DNA from: GM7GCV1 sp965221105
GTDB taxonomy: Bacteria > Pseudomonadota > Gammaproteobacteria > Pseudomonadales > GM7GCV1
DNA length: 64,000 nt
Reading direction: 5' to 3'
Assembly: GCA_965221105.1 (NCBI GenBank)
Contig: OZ244871.1
Coordinates: 1,860,001 to 1,924,000 of the forward strand
Part shown: piece by piece, positions 8,645-16,754 of the stretch
Numbering within the stretch: the first letter of the stretch is position 1
Layout of the letters: every line of letters starts with the position of its first letter
Position numbers and translations under genes: made by a program
Notes under the pieces: model-generated
Databases searched by the model: none
What the model saw: only the letters and a program-made list of their open reading frames with translations
Told to the model about the DNA's origin: nothing

Positions 8645-8678
8645 TTATCGTACAATAGTCATGACTATTGTACGATAA
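8645..8678 (+). promoter_or_regulatory. Perfect 34-bp palindrome before the ATPase gene
   Basis: The half-site TTATCGTACAATAGTCA is followed directly by its exact reverse complement, giving 34 symmetrical bases with no spacer. It ends 14 bases before the ATG at 8693 and so overlaps the probable promoter and leader. A dimeric repressor site, or a target for a recombinase or nuclease, would fit. As RNA it would be a loop-poor hairpin next to the ribosome-binding site. Confidence 0.8.
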
Positions 8679-8692
8679 GTGAGAGTTTGGTT

Positions 8693-9913
8693 ATGAGGCG
8701 CTATGTTCTCGAAGAGCTTGATCGCCATTTTCGGAATAACCGCCAGATGATCTTTCTGTCAGGCCCGCGTCAGGTGGGGAAGACAACGGTTGCCAGGATG
8801 TTGGGCGACACATTCTCCACAAGCCGGTATTTCAACTGGGACAATCAGGGGCACCGCGCGTCAATCCTCAAGGGTTCCGATACCATTGCCGAAGCACTGG
8901 GTCTGGATCGCTTGCAGGCTGAGCAACCATTGTGTGTGTTTGATGAATTGCATAAGTATCGTGACTGGCGTGATTTTCTGAAAGGATTCTTTGACCAGTA
9001 TGGAGACAGTGCACCCGCGCTGGTTACAGGCAGCGCGTCATTGGAAACCTTCAGGCGGGGTGGCGACAGCCTGATGGGCCGTTATTTCCCCTACACACTG
9101 CATCCGGTCTCCGTTGCAGAATGTGCAGGTGTTCCGGAAAAGCAGGCAACCGGCGAATTGATCAACAGGCAACCCGCACCCATTGAAAATGATCAATGGG
9201 ATGCACTCTGGCACTTTGGTGGGTTCCCCGAGCCTTTTTTGAAATCGGACCAGCGGTTTTATAACCGCTGGCGAAAGCTGCGGACAGAACAGCTCTTTTT
9301 GGAAGATCTGCGGGACCTGACTCGTATTCAGGAGTTGGGACAGGCGGAGATGCTGGCGGGGCTGCTGCGTAATCAGGTTGGACAATTGACCAGCTATTCC
9401 TCTATGGCCAAAACGATCCGCGTCTCGGTGGATACCATTCGGCGCTGGATTGCGACGCTGGAGTCCCTCTACTTTTGTTACAGGGTCAGGCCTTGGCACA
9501 ACAATATTGTGCGTGCCTTGCGAAAGGAACCCAAATACTACCTGTGGGATTGGTCTCAAATAGATGACCCGGGGGCACGGGCTGAGAACATGGTTGCCAG
9601 CGCTTTACTGAAAGCGGTTCACTGGTGGACAGAGACCGGTGAAGGGGATTTTGGACTGCATTTTATTCGCGACAAGCAGAAGCGCGAGGTCGACTTTCTG
9701 GTGACACGGGACCGGCATCCCTGGTTTTTGGTGGAAGTTAAAACCAGCGGAAAAACCGGTATTTCGGATTCTATGCGCTATTTTCAGGAGCAAACCAAGG
9801 CACCTCACGCTTTTCAGGTAGCGATGGATGCTGAATTTGTTGGAAAGGACTGCTTTGAGCATCAGGGTCCGATCATCGTTCCGGCAAAAACATTTCTCGC
9901 TCAGCTGATATGA
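8693..9913 (+). CDS. AAA-family ATPase with DUF4143 domain
   Basis: The protein of about 406 residues has an N-terminal ATPase core with Walker A GPRQVGKTT (residues 24-32) and Walker B LCVFDELHKY (about 85-94), then a GSASLETFRRGGDSLMGR sensor region. A winged-helix stretch (SYSSMAKTIRVSVDTIRRWIATLESLYF) and a C-terminal DUF4143 nuclease-like fold with REVDFLVTRDRHPWFLVEVKTS follow. Such ATPases are common in mobile regions, and their function is poorly known. The DUF4143 motif D-(x)n-E-V-K resembles a restriction-endonuclease core. I prefer the ATG at 8693 (GAGAG upstream) over the in-frame TTG at 8687. A decayed relative lies just downstream on the other strand. Confidence 0.85.
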   Translation: MRRYVLEELDRHFRNNRQMIFLSGPRQVGKTTVARMLGDTFSTSRYFNWDNQGHRASILKGSDTIAEALGLDRLQAEQPLCVFDELHKYRDWRDFLKGFFDQYGDSAPALVTGSASLETFRRGGDSLMGRYFPYTLHPVSVAECAGVPEKQATGELINRQPAPIENDQWDALWHFGGFPEPFLKSDQRFYNRWRKLRTEQLFLEDLRDLTRIQELGQAEMLAGLLRNQVGQLTSYSSMAKTIRVSVDTIRRWIATLESLYFCYRVRPWHNNIVRALRKEPKYYLWDWSQIDDPGARAENMVASALLKAVHWWTETGEGDFGLHFIRDKQKREVDFLVTRDRHPWFLVEVKTSGKTGISDSMRYFQEQTKAPHAFQVAMDAEFVGKDCFEHQGPIIVPAKTFLAQLI

Positions 9914-10178
9914 CCGGAGTGTGTATACAGAAGTGGATCTATGCACACCACCAACAGAAAACGAATTTGGAGGGTTGAGCGTCCTGCTGAGCCTGGCTGG
10001 CATTCGCCGACTATACCCCGCTCACCGGAAACTGGAATTCCGGGTCGTAAAATCCCTGGACTCGCACGTCATTGCCGAGAGGAAATGATTCTTGACCCGG
10101 GTAAAGAATATAGATTTCGTCTAACTGCAAGTCTTGCTGTGCTACCTGTACAGAATGGGTAAGCTGAGGTTTATCCGT
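9914..10178. other. Spacer, nothing recognised
   Basis: About 265 bases between the intact ATPase gene and its decayed relative. I see no gene, RNA or clear hairpin. Confidence 0.4.
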
Positions 10179-10559
10179 CTACTGCACTTCGAAGCCGATA
10201 TGCCTTCCGTCCAGTTTCATGAGTAGGCCGAGTTCCGCCCTGCCGTGCACAGACCAGAAGTAACATTCTCCTGATTGCGCGGCGAACTTCATCGATGATA
10301 ATCAAGCCGCTCAACTCCTCCAGAGCGAGCTTTGGGTTCTCAAGGCGTGCCAGGTCGGTCGGATCTTCCAGTCAAAGCGCATGGTTTCTCTGCCACTATA
10401 CTGCTCGGTGCACATCTGCGCTAAAGTGGTTTTGCCGCATTGACGGGGGCTCAGCAAGGCAACCACGGGGTGGACCTCAAAGGAAAAGGTGATTCTGGTG
10501 AGATAATCAGGGCGTTCCATGGAGGGGAAGTAAATTGTGAAAAATTTGGGTATGTACAC
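10179..10559 (-). pseudogene. Decayed DUF4143 ATPase
   Basis: The minus strand reads ...VVALLSPRQCGKTTLAQM, a Walker A, then GRETMRFDW. A frameshift follows, after which the second frame gives DPTDLARLENPKLALEELSG and LIIIDEVRRAIRR (Walker B). After a deletion, RAELGLLMKLDGRHIGFEVQ and a stop at 10179 give the end of the DUF4143 domain. The central half of the gene is missing. It is a different subfamily member from the intact ATPase upstream, so it is not a simple duplicate. Confidence 0.7.
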
Positions 10560-10667
10560 CGAAATTCCACACTTATATATGGCGGTCTCTCGTGCGAGAC
10601 CGGTGCAATGGCAGTGCCAGGGTAACCCGCAGAAAAATTGGTGTACTCCTCAGTCCAGTGATACGTG
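10560..10667. other. Short spacer with a hairpin
   Basis: GGTCTC and GAGACC (10588-10605) pair around a six-base loop. No U-tract follows on the plus strand. Nothing else is recognised. Confidence 0.35.
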
Positions 10668-11173
10668 GATCGTACCCAGGAGAAAGCTTGAATTTTCGAA
10701 GAAACTCAATAAATCCTATATATTTCAATAGGGTATGAGTTCTCAATGAATGTGCGTTCCACTCACGTTCCGCAGGCCAGAAGTGCCACAAAATCGAGTT
10801 AGAGGCTAAACGCTGGCTCCATTAACTTGTGCTCCGGTTGAGTCCTGCGGCACGTGCTTGAGCCTTCCAATTTTCAACACTGGTGAGCACTTCATCTTTA
10901 ATTTTCGTTGCTTGCCCACTGTCGAGCTGAAAGAAGTCGATGACCTCCATGGCCAATTCATAGTTCAGGCTGTTACCACTGTCTGTGATATTGGGGTGCA
11001 ATCCATTGGCTGGTGTGACCGGGTTAATGTCATACGCTGGAGACAGCAGCCAGCCCCCCTGGTTGTATGTGAATCCGTGGTTACGGAGATGGTCGTCAGT
11101 GTTCGATATGACTATGTAAAAAACGATGCGACGCCATAACTGCGCAAGGTCTTCCTTGGTGTTTGCGCCGTGT
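10668..11173 (-). pseudogene. Duplicated 3' end of hipA with its downstream repeat
   Basis: These 500 bases align with 15013-15533 at high identity. They include the last 120 or so codons of hipA (the YDINPVTPANG and LSPAYD regions on the minus strand), the spacer after its stop, the TGCGTTCCAC repeat and a tRNA-3'-end-like string. Frameshifts break the reading frame. The 5' two thirds of hipA are absent. The duplication suggests recombination at the shared downstream sequence. Confidence 0.8.
10671..10696 (+). repeat. tRNA-Leu 3'-end-like attachment-site remnant (copy 1)
   Basis: GTACCCAGGAGAAAGCTTGAA resembles GTGCCCAGGAGAGGACTTGAA, the (minus-strand) 3' end of the tRNA-Leu gene at 35.3 kb. 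It is followed by AATTTTC as in the copy at 15.0 kb. Tyrosine recombinases that use tRNA genes leave such copies at element ends. Confidence 0.5.
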
Positions 11174-11375
11174 TCTGTATAGGCCTATCAAATCAGGCCC
11201 AATCAAAAGCCCCCAGGGTGCTGAAGGTCGTTCGGAGTCGTCGAGGCTCGTGTTTGCTGCAGTGGATTGTGGCGAGCCCGGTGGGGGGGTGTGTGCTTCT
11301 GCCGTGGTGCGCTGGTTTTCACCCATGCCACCACCATCACTGCCAGTACCTTCAAGAAGTATCTTTGATAAGGTT
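11174..11375. other. Spacer, nothing recognised
   Basis: About 200 bases between the hipA copy and the MbcA/RES operator. AGGCCT (11179-11184) is a small palindrome. No gene is apparent. Confidence 0.35.
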
Positions 11376-11427
11376 GACTGTAATGCTACAGTCTGCTAGG
11401 CTGTATTAAGTGGCTGTAATATTACAG
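11376..11427 (+). promoter_or_regulatory. Paired palindromes: probable MbcA operator
   Basis: GACTGTAATGCTACAGTC (11376-11393) and CTGTAATATTACAG (11414-11427) share the half-site CTGTA-TACAG, with centres 36 bases apart. They lie directly upstream of the antitoxin gene. Two equally phased sites sharing one half-site are what an autoregulating antitoxin would bind. Confidence 0.7.
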
Positions 11428-11441
11428 TAATGGAGGTGTCT

Positions 11442-11843
11442 ATGATCGCTCAAGCCGAACAATTGCTGCAACGTGGTTCCAGCGTACCCGGTTCGCTGCT
11501 GCCAGCGATTTTTCATATCTTCAGCCAGTGGACGCTGACCGGTACCCAGCAAATGACCCTGCTGGGGCTTAGCAATGAGAAAACGCTCTACAATTGGAAG
11601 AGTCAGCCGGAGAAAGCCAAACTGACGCGGGATTTGTTGGAGCGTGCCAGCTATATCCTGGGTATCTATCAGTCTCTGCAAATCCTGTTTCCAGACCAGA
11701 TGCTGGCTGATCAGTGGCTGGCGACCCCCAACGACAACCCGTTGTTTAACGGCACCGCACCGCTGGACCGGCTTCTTGCTGGCCAGGTAGTAGACCTGGC
11801 CGTGGTCAGGGACTTCCTTGACGCGGAGCGGGGTGGCTGGTGA
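11442..11843 (+). CDS. Antitoxin of the Xre/MbcA/ParS family
   Basis: The 133-residue protein carries an N-terminal Xre-like helical domain (TGTQQMTLLGLSNEKTLYNWKSQPEKAKL) and the C-terminal toxin-binding MbcA/ParS domain (LPDQ...WLATPNDNPLFNGTAPLDRLLAG, here FPDQMLADQWL onward). This domain caps the active site of RES toxins. I choose the ATG at 11442 because GGAGG lies six bases upstream; an in-frame ATG at 11430 overlaps that site. The stop overlaps the next start, so the pair is translationally coupled. Confidence 0.88.
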   Translation: MIAQAEQLLQRGSSVPGSLLPAIFHIFSQWTLTGTQQMTLLGLSNEKTLYNWKSQPEKAKLTRDLLERASYILGIYQSLQILFPDQMLADQWLATPNDNPLFNGTAPLDRLLAGQVVDLAVVRDFLDAERGGW

Positions 11844-12550
11844 TTGATATCGAAAATCTGCCAATGAGCGAGGTGAATGAACCGGTGTACCGGGTCATTC
11901 TTTCCCGCTATCCACAGATCGATGTGTTCGAGCGCGTTTCCAATCCAGAGGATTGGGATGTGCTCCATGCGGTGGAGTCCTTAACCAATCCCAGACTGCG
12001 TGATGAAGTTGGTGATATTCGGCTGGTGCCACCGGAAGACCGGGTTTACGGCGATGGTACATCCTGGATTATGGCCGCTTTCACACATCCTCCGGTAGAT
12101 GGCCGTGGCGGTCGCTTCAACCGGGATTTCGGTATCTATTACTGCGCGGCCGACGAGGCCGTGGCCATTGCTGAATCATCCTTTCACCGAGCACGGTTTC
12201 TCCGGGAATCCCGCATTGGACAAACCACCCAGGATATGCGCATTGTGCGAGCGCAACTGGGTGCGACATCTTTGCATGATCTGCGGCAGCTAACAGGGCA
12301 CGCCATATACAACCCGGATGATTACGGAGAAGCTCAGCAACTCGGTTATGCGTTGCGAGATGCCAAGAGCTATGGTGCTCACTACCAGAGTGTTAGAGAA
12401 GAAGGTGAATGTTATGGCGTGATGCGTCCGCGAGCATTGTCGGATGCCGTCCACTGGCGTTATTTGCGTTACCACTATGATCAAGGATCGATTGTCAAAG
12501 TTGAATCCCTGGACGGGAGTGACAGGACAGGAGGTAATGGCCATGCCTAA
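11840..12550 (+). CDS. RES-domain toxin (NAD+ phosphorylase family)
   Basis: The 236-residue protein starts with GTG overlapping the antitoxin stop. RES toxins such as MbcT degrade NAD+. The domain is recognisable from WIMAAFTHPPVDGRGGRFNR (the conserved Arg), DFGIYYCAADEAVAIAESSFHRARF (Tyr and Glu) and the later LRQLTGHAIYNPDDYGEAQQLG and GVMRPRALSDAV segments with the final Arg and Ser. All key positions appear to be kept, so the toxin should be active without its partner. Confidence 0.88.
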   Translation: MIDIENLPMSEVNEPVYRVILSRYPQIDVFERVSNPEDWDVLHAVESLTNPRLRDEVGDIRLVPPEDRVYGDGTSWIMAAFTHPPVDGRGGRFNRDFGIYYCAADEAVAIAESSFHRARFLRESRIGQTTQDMRIVRAQLGATSLHDLRQLTGHAIYNPDDYGEAQQLGYALRDAKSYGAHYQSVREEGECYGVMRPRALSDAVHWRYLRYHYDQGSIVKVESLDGSDRTGGNGHA

Positions 12551-12680
12551 CGAACTGCTCTGGATCTTTACTCAACTCCCCGACGATTACATTGTTATCG
12601 ATACCGAAACCACCAGGCCGCCGATGAGAATGGCATGCCCGATATTGTTACGCTGGGCCTCGCGGTCGTCAGGGCCACGT
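12543..12680 (+). pseudogene. 5' fragment of a DEDD exonuclease gene
   Basis: MPNELLWIFTQLPDDYIVID followed by TETT is the first motif of DnaQ-like 3'-5' exonucleases. A one-base loss after ACC shifts the frame; the other frame continues DENGMPDIVTLGLAVVRAT. The sequence then breaks into a transposase fragment. It overlaps the end of the RES gene and has GGAGG upstream, so it was once the third gene of the operon or a fusion joint. Confidence 0.65.
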
Positions 12681-12810
12681 AGGTTCTCCAGAGCCGCTCG
12701 GCATCCCAGTCCATGAGATTGGTGCGCAGACAGGAGATGCCGAGCAGGTCGACCATGGAACCTGTGGCCGGATCACGAAAGTACCGACATTTTTTTCTGA
12801 CTGTCAGCAA
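12681..12810 (-). pseudogene. IS1634-type transposase fragment
   Basis: The minus strand reads LLGISCLRTNLMDWDAERLW and continues RTYVALT, the C-terminal part of the same transposase group as the fragment at 0.1-0.7 kb. The catalytic Glu region that should follow (VEAVFRSLK) is missing. Only about 40 codons remain. Confidence 0.6.
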
Positions 12811-13077
12811 ATCACCTCGGACATTAAAAACGACGACGTAATGCGCTGTTTTTATTATATTAATTGTACGTTATCGGAAAGGGTGGGGGGATGGTGCCAG
12901 GAGAGGACTCCACTATCATTCCTATCCGGTGCTGTAGTATAAGAAAATATCGTAAATACAAAAAATACCGTATTAGGTTCAGTGTTGCGTAGGTTCAGAG
13001 CTTTCTGAAGCTTTAAGAATCAGCATGCCGACATGGTTGAAGTTAGCCTCTTTGTAATACGAGTCACTGGAATGTGT
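12811..13077. other. AT-rich spacer with a tRNA-end-like string
   Basis: It contains ATGGTGCCAGGAGAGGACTC at 12891-12910, close to the tRNA-Leu 3' end, and otherwise AT-rich sequence without genes. The rest probably includes the 5' flank of the HigBA promoter. Confidence 0.4.
12891..12911 (+). repeat. tRNA-Leu 3'-end-like attachment-site remnant (copy 2)
   Basis: ATGGTGCCAGGAGAGGACTC matches the tRNA-Leu 3' end (ATGGTGCCCAGGAGAGGACT) except for one missing C. It lies between the exonuclease/IS junk and the HigBA module. Confidence 0.5.
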
Positions 13078-13095
13078 ACGCCAATGGCGTATAAT
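13078..13095 (+). promoter_or_regulatory. HigBA promoter with dyad operator
   Basis: ACGCC-AAT-GGCGT is an inverted repeat that touches a perfect -10 box TATAAT (13090-13095). It lies just upstream of the ATG at 13104. A repressor bound to the dyad would block this promoter, as expected for HigA autoregulation. The -35 box is unclear. Confidence 0.6.
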
Positions 13096-13103
13096 CACTG
13101 AAT

Positions 13104-13419
13104 ATGGTCGTACGTAGTAGAAACCCAGCTTTTTACAAAGCTCATTCAGGAGTTAATGAGCGATGACGAGTATAAGGATTTACAGGAAGCATTGATGACT
13201 CGACCTGACCTCGGCGATTTAATTCGTGGTTCTGGTGGGTTAAGAAAAGTCCGGTGGAAGCTAGAAAGCAGTGGTAAAAGCGGTGGCGTGCGTGCCATAT
13301 ACTACTGGGTAGTGAATGATGACCATATTCGTATGTTGTATGTTTATCCGAAGGGTAAACAGGAAGATTTAACCAAAGATCAACTCAAACAATTAAAAGC
13401 CATAGTAGAGAGGTGGTAG
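13104..13419 (+). CDS. HigB/RelE-type toxin, frameshifted near its start
   Basis: From ATG 13104 the frame reads MVVRSRNPAF, then a run of five T (13130-13134) throws it out. With four T it would read NPAFTKLIQELMSDDEYKDL without a break, exactly the layout of HigB-2-type toxins. From the in-frame ATG at 13156 an 87-residue protein remains, holding GDLIRGSGGLRKVRWKLESSGKSGGVRAIYYW (split here: GSGGLRKVRW, SGGVRAIYYW) and the basic C-terminal helix. RelE-fold toxins cleave mRNA on the ribosome. The loss of the first strand and helix probably disables it, unless the extra T is a sequencing error. Confidence 0.75.
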
Positions 13420-13421
13420 CC

Positions 13422-13712
13422 ATGGACAAGGACATGTTTAATGAACTCATGACCAGCGTCCAGCAAATGGACGATATCATCAAAGGAAAAAAGAAAGCAT
13501 CGCGTAGCTTTGATTTCCCAGATCCAGAAGTAAAAGTTATTCGTGAGCGCCTGGGTGTTTCCCAAGAAAAATTTGCTCTGATTCTGGGCGTTAGTAAGAG
13601 AACAGTTGAGAATTGGGAGCAAGGCCGTAGACACCCAACCGGGGCTGCACGTTCATTGTTACGAATTGTTGAGGCTGACCCGCAACACGCCCTACAGACA
13701 CTAAGCGCATAG
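13422..13712 (+). CDS. HigA/NadS-type Xre antitoxin
   Basis: The 96-residue protein has an HTH at about residues 41-65 (RERLGVSQEKFALILGVSKR followed by TVENWEQGRRHPTGAA), the signature of NadS/HigA-2 antitoxins. The start at 13422 is preceded by GAGAGG and lies just after the toxin stop. It should neutralise the toxin and repress the operon through the dyad at 13078. Confidence 0.87.
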   Translation: MDKDMFNELMTSVQQMDDIIKGKKKASRSFDFPDPEVKVIRERLGVSQEKFALILGVSKRTVENWEQGRRHPTGAARSLLRIVEADPQHALQTLSA

Positions 13713-13805
13713 AGAGTTGATCAACTCAGAATAGTACAGGGCGGCGATTTACAGCAACGCCTTGAATTCAATTCTTAAACACGCCAGGCATCACAAAATA
13801 TTCAC

Positions 13806-13860
13806 CTTTTAATTTCAAAAGGATATAGGTTTTCCCTTAATTTGCGTTCCACTCATTCCA
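13806..13860 (+). repeat. Cassette-end repeat (copy 2)
   Basis: TTTTAATTTCAAAAGGATA and then TTAATTTGCGTTCCACTC match the segment at 15063-15108 and, less well, 10711-10762. The repeat lies after each of three modules and here reaches into the fitB stop codon. Confidence 0.6.
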
Positions 13861-14275
13861 CCGTCCAGGGATTGATCATTTCAATCCCGGTGTCCCTGAA
13901 ATCCCGGATGTTGCGGGTGACCAGGGCAGCGCCACGCGATCGGCAGATCGCGGCAATCTGGCAGTCAGCCTCTCCGATGGGCCGACCTGCCTGGTGCCGG
14001 CCCGAGGCGATGTCTGCATAGTGCCGTGCGGCAGCGCTGTCGAACGGCAGAATCCTGCCACTGAACCCCACCTCCAGCCACCGCGTCATGGCAGCTTCCA
14101 ATTCATTCCTTCGCCTGCCTGCAGGGACGATTGCGACCCCGTAAAGCAACTCGGCTTCGCTGATCGACGTCAACACCAGTCCACTCGCATTCTGCGCCGC
14201 GACCCATACCGCGACCGCAGCCGCTGGTACCGGTCGCATGAGCTCGGAGGCCACATTCGTGTCGATGACGTACAT
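13853..14275 (-). CDS. fitB: PIN-domain toxin (FitB/VapC family)
   Basis: The 140-residue protein starts MYVIDTNVASELMRP, giving the first metal-binding Asp, with Glu in SISEAELLYG and Asp in IGEADCQIAA. The final VTRNIRDFRDTGIEMINPW is the FitB-like C-terminal motif. PIN toxins are Mg-dependent RNases acting on tRNA or rRNA. I set the start at 14275, where DTN falls at the usual position. It lies 13 bases after the antitoxin stop and should be co-transcribed with it. Confidence 0.9.
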   Translation of the reverse strand: MYVIDTNVASELMRPVPAAAVAVWVAAQNASGLVLTSISEAELLYGVAIVPAGRRRNELEAAMTRWLEVGFSGRILPFDSAAARHYADIASGRHQAGRPIGEADCQIAAICRSRGAALVTRNIRDFRDTGIEMINPWTVE

Positions 14276-14288
14276 GCGAAATCCCGTC

Positions 14289-14534
14289 TCAAGAGAAGTC
14301 TGGCGGTTCCCGCATCGGGCCACGCGGCGGAAGCTCCAACTCCACGCCGCCAAGCGGACCAAAGCACTCGCGGGTGAATTCCACAAGATTCCGGGGCCGG
14401 GATCTTTCGTCGCTCACTGCCTCGCGCAGAATCACCCGCGCCTCCTCTTCCATGGAGCGATGGTGTTCTGCGGCGCGTAACCGCAGACGCGTCTTCACAT
14501 CATCATCGAGATTGCGGATCGTGATGCTTGCCAT
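14289..14534 (-). CDS. fitA: Ribbon-helix-helix antitoxin (FitA type)
   Basis: MASITIRNLDDDVKTRLRLR starts a ribbon-helix-helix domain. The C-terminal tail (NLVEFTRECFGPLGGVELEL) is the toxin-wrapping segment of FitA. The 81-residue length is typical. An AGGAGG ribosome-binding site sits just upstream of the start at 14534; the longer open frame is not needed. Confidence 0.9.
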   Translation of the reverse strand: MASITIRNLDDDVKTRLRLRAAEHHRSMEEEARVILREAVSDERSRPRNLVEFTRECFGPLGGVELELPPRGPMREPPDFS

Positions 14535-15014
14535 GACCCTGCCTCCTGCAATTCGGGTTCGCCAATCTACACAATGATTGCGATGCAATCAACTCCGCCT
14601 TTCCTCTGGCGGGTTTCCTCAAGGCTTGACCTGTTCTAGCCGGGTGCTCCGGACCGGCAACGGGCTGTCCGTAAACCTTCTGCCCGTTCCCCTGGCAGTG
14701 CCTGTCCAGCTGTTTCCCCGTCTTTGATGGTTCGCGTGTTTCGGAAAACCGCCTGACAGATGAGATTCAGGATGACTCACACACCCGGGCGGGACATCAA
14801 TACCTGCATGACCGACAACATTATCGGGAATCTGAATCTGGGCTGAGGGTTGTCGTGCGATGTTATTGCCCTTTTGCGTTCCACGTGCGTTCCATAAAAG
14901 CGACAATTTGAGATTGAGACCATCAGAGACAAGCATGTAAGATGTTTAATTCAAAAAAACCTTTAATAATCAGTGCATTATATGGTCTTTTGTGGCCTCT
15001 CGTTGTTTTTCAAA
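14535..15014. other. Spacer, nothing recognised apart from a repeat
   Basis: Nearly 480 bases upstream of fitA hold no gene I can support. TGCGTTCCAC at 14875-14884 is repeated at 14886 as TGCGTTCCA, matching the cassette-end repeats. Confidence 0.4.
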
Positions 15015-15113
15015 ATGGTGCCCAGAAGAGGACTTGAATTTTCAAGGGGACCAATTAAATCCTTTTAATTTCAATAGGATATGAGTCCTCAATTAATTTG
15101 CGTTCCACTCGCG
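15015..15113 (+). repeat. tRNA-Leu-like att remnant plus cassette-end repeat (copy 3)
   Basis: ATGGTGCCCAGAAGAGGACTT (15015-15035, trimmed) differs at one base from the tRNA-Leu 3' end. It is followed by the AT-rich TTTTAATTTCAATAGGATAT block and two tandem CGTTCCAC motifs (15101 and 15112). This is the best-preserved copy. It sits downstream of hipA, on the side of the element opposite the integrase. Confidence 0.6.
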
Positions 15114-15148
15114 TTCCACGCACGGGCCAGAATTGCCAAAAAATCGAG

Positions 15149-16387
15149 TTAGAGGTTAAACGCTGGCTCCATTAACTTTTGCTCACCCCGGTTGAGTCCT
15201 ACGGCACGTGCTTGAGTCTTCCAATTTCCAACACTGGTGAGCACTTCATCTTTAATTTTTAGTGCTTGCCCACTGTCGAGCTGAAAGAAGTCGATGACCT
15301 CCATGGCCAACTCATAGTCCAGACTGTTATCGCTGTCGGTGATGTTGAGGTGCAACCCATTGGCCGGTGTGACCGGGTTAATGTCATACGCTGGAGACAG
15401 CAGCCAACCCCCCTGGTTGTATATGAATCCATGGTTACGGAGGTGGTCATCTGTATTGGAAATGGCGATGTAAAAAACAATGCGACGCCATAACTGCGCA
15501 AGGTCTTCCTTGGTGTTTGCGCCGTGTTCTGTCAGGAATTGTGCGAGCTCCAGATAGCTGGCCTCATAGTCGCCATCGTAATAGCCGAGCTGGGTCATCG
15601 CCGAGGTAAAATGGAGACGGCTTTCCTCAGTACGATCGAAACGTTTGGTCAGGAAGGTATGATGGTGGCTGCCGAATTTTTCTATCCGGCTCTCCGGCAT
15701 GGTGACACCGGCGTCCAGGGAGAGCGTATAAGCGACATACTCCCAGGCGGCGATATCGTAGTCATCATGCTGGCTGGGGAACTTGGCGATCCATAGGTGC
15801 CCATTATCGTCGGTCACACTGGCTTTGGGCCGGGCTCCGCCTAACGAGGAGCCCGGTGACATAAGCATGTATAACCATTTAACGTATTCAGGATCATCGC
15901 TATCTGTATTCTCTTCCACTTGCCTGGCTGCGTACTCAAGATCTCTCAACGATGAGATAGGTGGGGCGGCAAGGCGCTCATCGTCGTCCAGAAAAGGTCC
16001 ATCCAGTTCGCGCTTGAACCTCAGTGCACCAGCCCGGTGAAGATCGTGTACGCCAAGCAAATAATCGATTTCATTCAGGGCTCTTCGACGGCGATCTTCC
16101 TGGCGGGCACGAATTGCCTCGCGCCGTTTCATTAACAAGCGCCCCCAGCGATCCGGGCATGAATCTAAGAATACGCGGAAATTCTTATCGTCTTCGCCAT
16201 GCTGTTCGCCGGAATAGAGATTGAGATCAGGGTCAATTTGTTGGGCATAGGGGGACTGCAGCCAGTCAGTGTCATAGCTGAAGCTAAAATGCTCTTTTTG
16301 GCGAGTGGTAGACGAGCGGAGCGTTCCAACAAGCTTTGGCTCTTCAAACTCCTCCCAGTCTGCAAAGACAAGGACTTCTGTGCTCAT
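15149..16387 (-). CDS. HipA-family kinase toxin
   Basis: The 412-residue protein has a HipA N-terminal domain (residues 1-105) and a kinase domain. Nucleotide-binding and catalytic marks are SSLGGARPKASV (P-loop-like), WIAKFPSQHDDYDIAAWEY (conserved Lys), HHTFLTKRFDR, SNTDDHLRNHGFIY (catalytic Asp in the loop) and LSPAYDINP (DFG-like). HipA kinases phosphorylate targets such as GltX. It is preceded by its HTH partner with a 34-base gap. Its 3' end has a duplicated copy at 10.7-11.2 kb. Confidence 0.92.
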   Translation of the reverse strand: MSTEVLVFADWEEFEEPKLVGTLRSSTTRQKEHFSFSYDTDWLQSPYAQQIDPDLNLYSGEQHGEDDKNFRVFLDSCPDRWGRLLMKRREAIRARQEDRRRRALNEIDYLLGVHDLHRAGALRFKRELDGPFLDDDERLAAPPISSLRDLEYAARQVEENTDSDDPEYVKWLYMLMSPGSSLGGARPKASVTDDNGHLWIAKFPSQHDDYDIAAWEYVAYTLSLDAGVTMPESRIEKFGSHHHTFLTKRFDRTEESRLHFTSAMTQLGYYDGDYEASYLELAQFLTEHGANTKEDLAQLWRRIVFYIAISNTDDHLRNHGFIYNQGGWLLSPAYDINPVTPANGLHLNITDSDNSLDYELAMEVIDFFQLDSGQALKIKDEVLTSVGNWKTQARAVGLNRGEQKLMEPAFNL

Positions 16388-16421
16388 GGTCGTTTTCTTT
16401 TCCTCATGGCTGCGCCCTCGC

Positions 16422-16751
16422 TCAAGGCTGTATTCCTGATTTTTTCCCCATCAGTTTGATGTCCTGCAGCTTATGACCTAGTTCATCGTCCAGCGCGACA
16501 CTGGCAAAGTCACCAGCCAGGCCGAGGGCGCTGAGCACGGCGAGATAATGGCCGATAGAAACGCTGGGATCACCCCTCTCAATCTTACGGATGGTCAGGC
16601 GACTGAGGCCAGTGCGTTCGGAAATCAAAACCTGGGTATAACCTCTGCGTTTACATGCGAGTTTGATGTTCTCGCCAAGTTGTTCCAACAAAAGTCGATT
16701 TTTAGGAAAAACAACAGCGGATCTGGTCTTTTCGGGTTTTTTGTTGGACAC
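16422..16751 (-). CDS. HipB-type HTH antitoxin
   Basis: The protein of about 109 residues has a lambda-repressor-like HTH (RRGYTQVLISERTGLSRLTI then RKIERG) in its middle. I take the GTG at 16751 as start (VSNKKPEKTR); a TTG at 16763 is also possible and neither has a strong ribosome-binding site. It should bind HipA and repress the operon. Three short TTACCA/TGGTAA elements lie upstream. Confidence 0.83.
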   Translation of the reverse strand: MSNKKPEKTRSAVVFPKNRLLLEQLGENIKLACKRRGYTQVLISERTGLSRLTIRKIERGDPSVSIGHYLAVLSALGLAGDFASVALDDELGHKLQDIKLMGKKSGIQP

Positions 16752-16754
16752 TGC

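Noticed and set aside
8645..8678. Palindrome as an intrinsic terminator
   Set aside because: It is AT-rich, has no loop and no U-tract, and no gene ends into it.
13104..13419. Programmed frameshifting in higB
   Set aside because: A T5 run alone is weak evidence; no downstream pseudoknot or upstream Shine-Dalgarno-like stimulator is visible. An indel or error is simpler.
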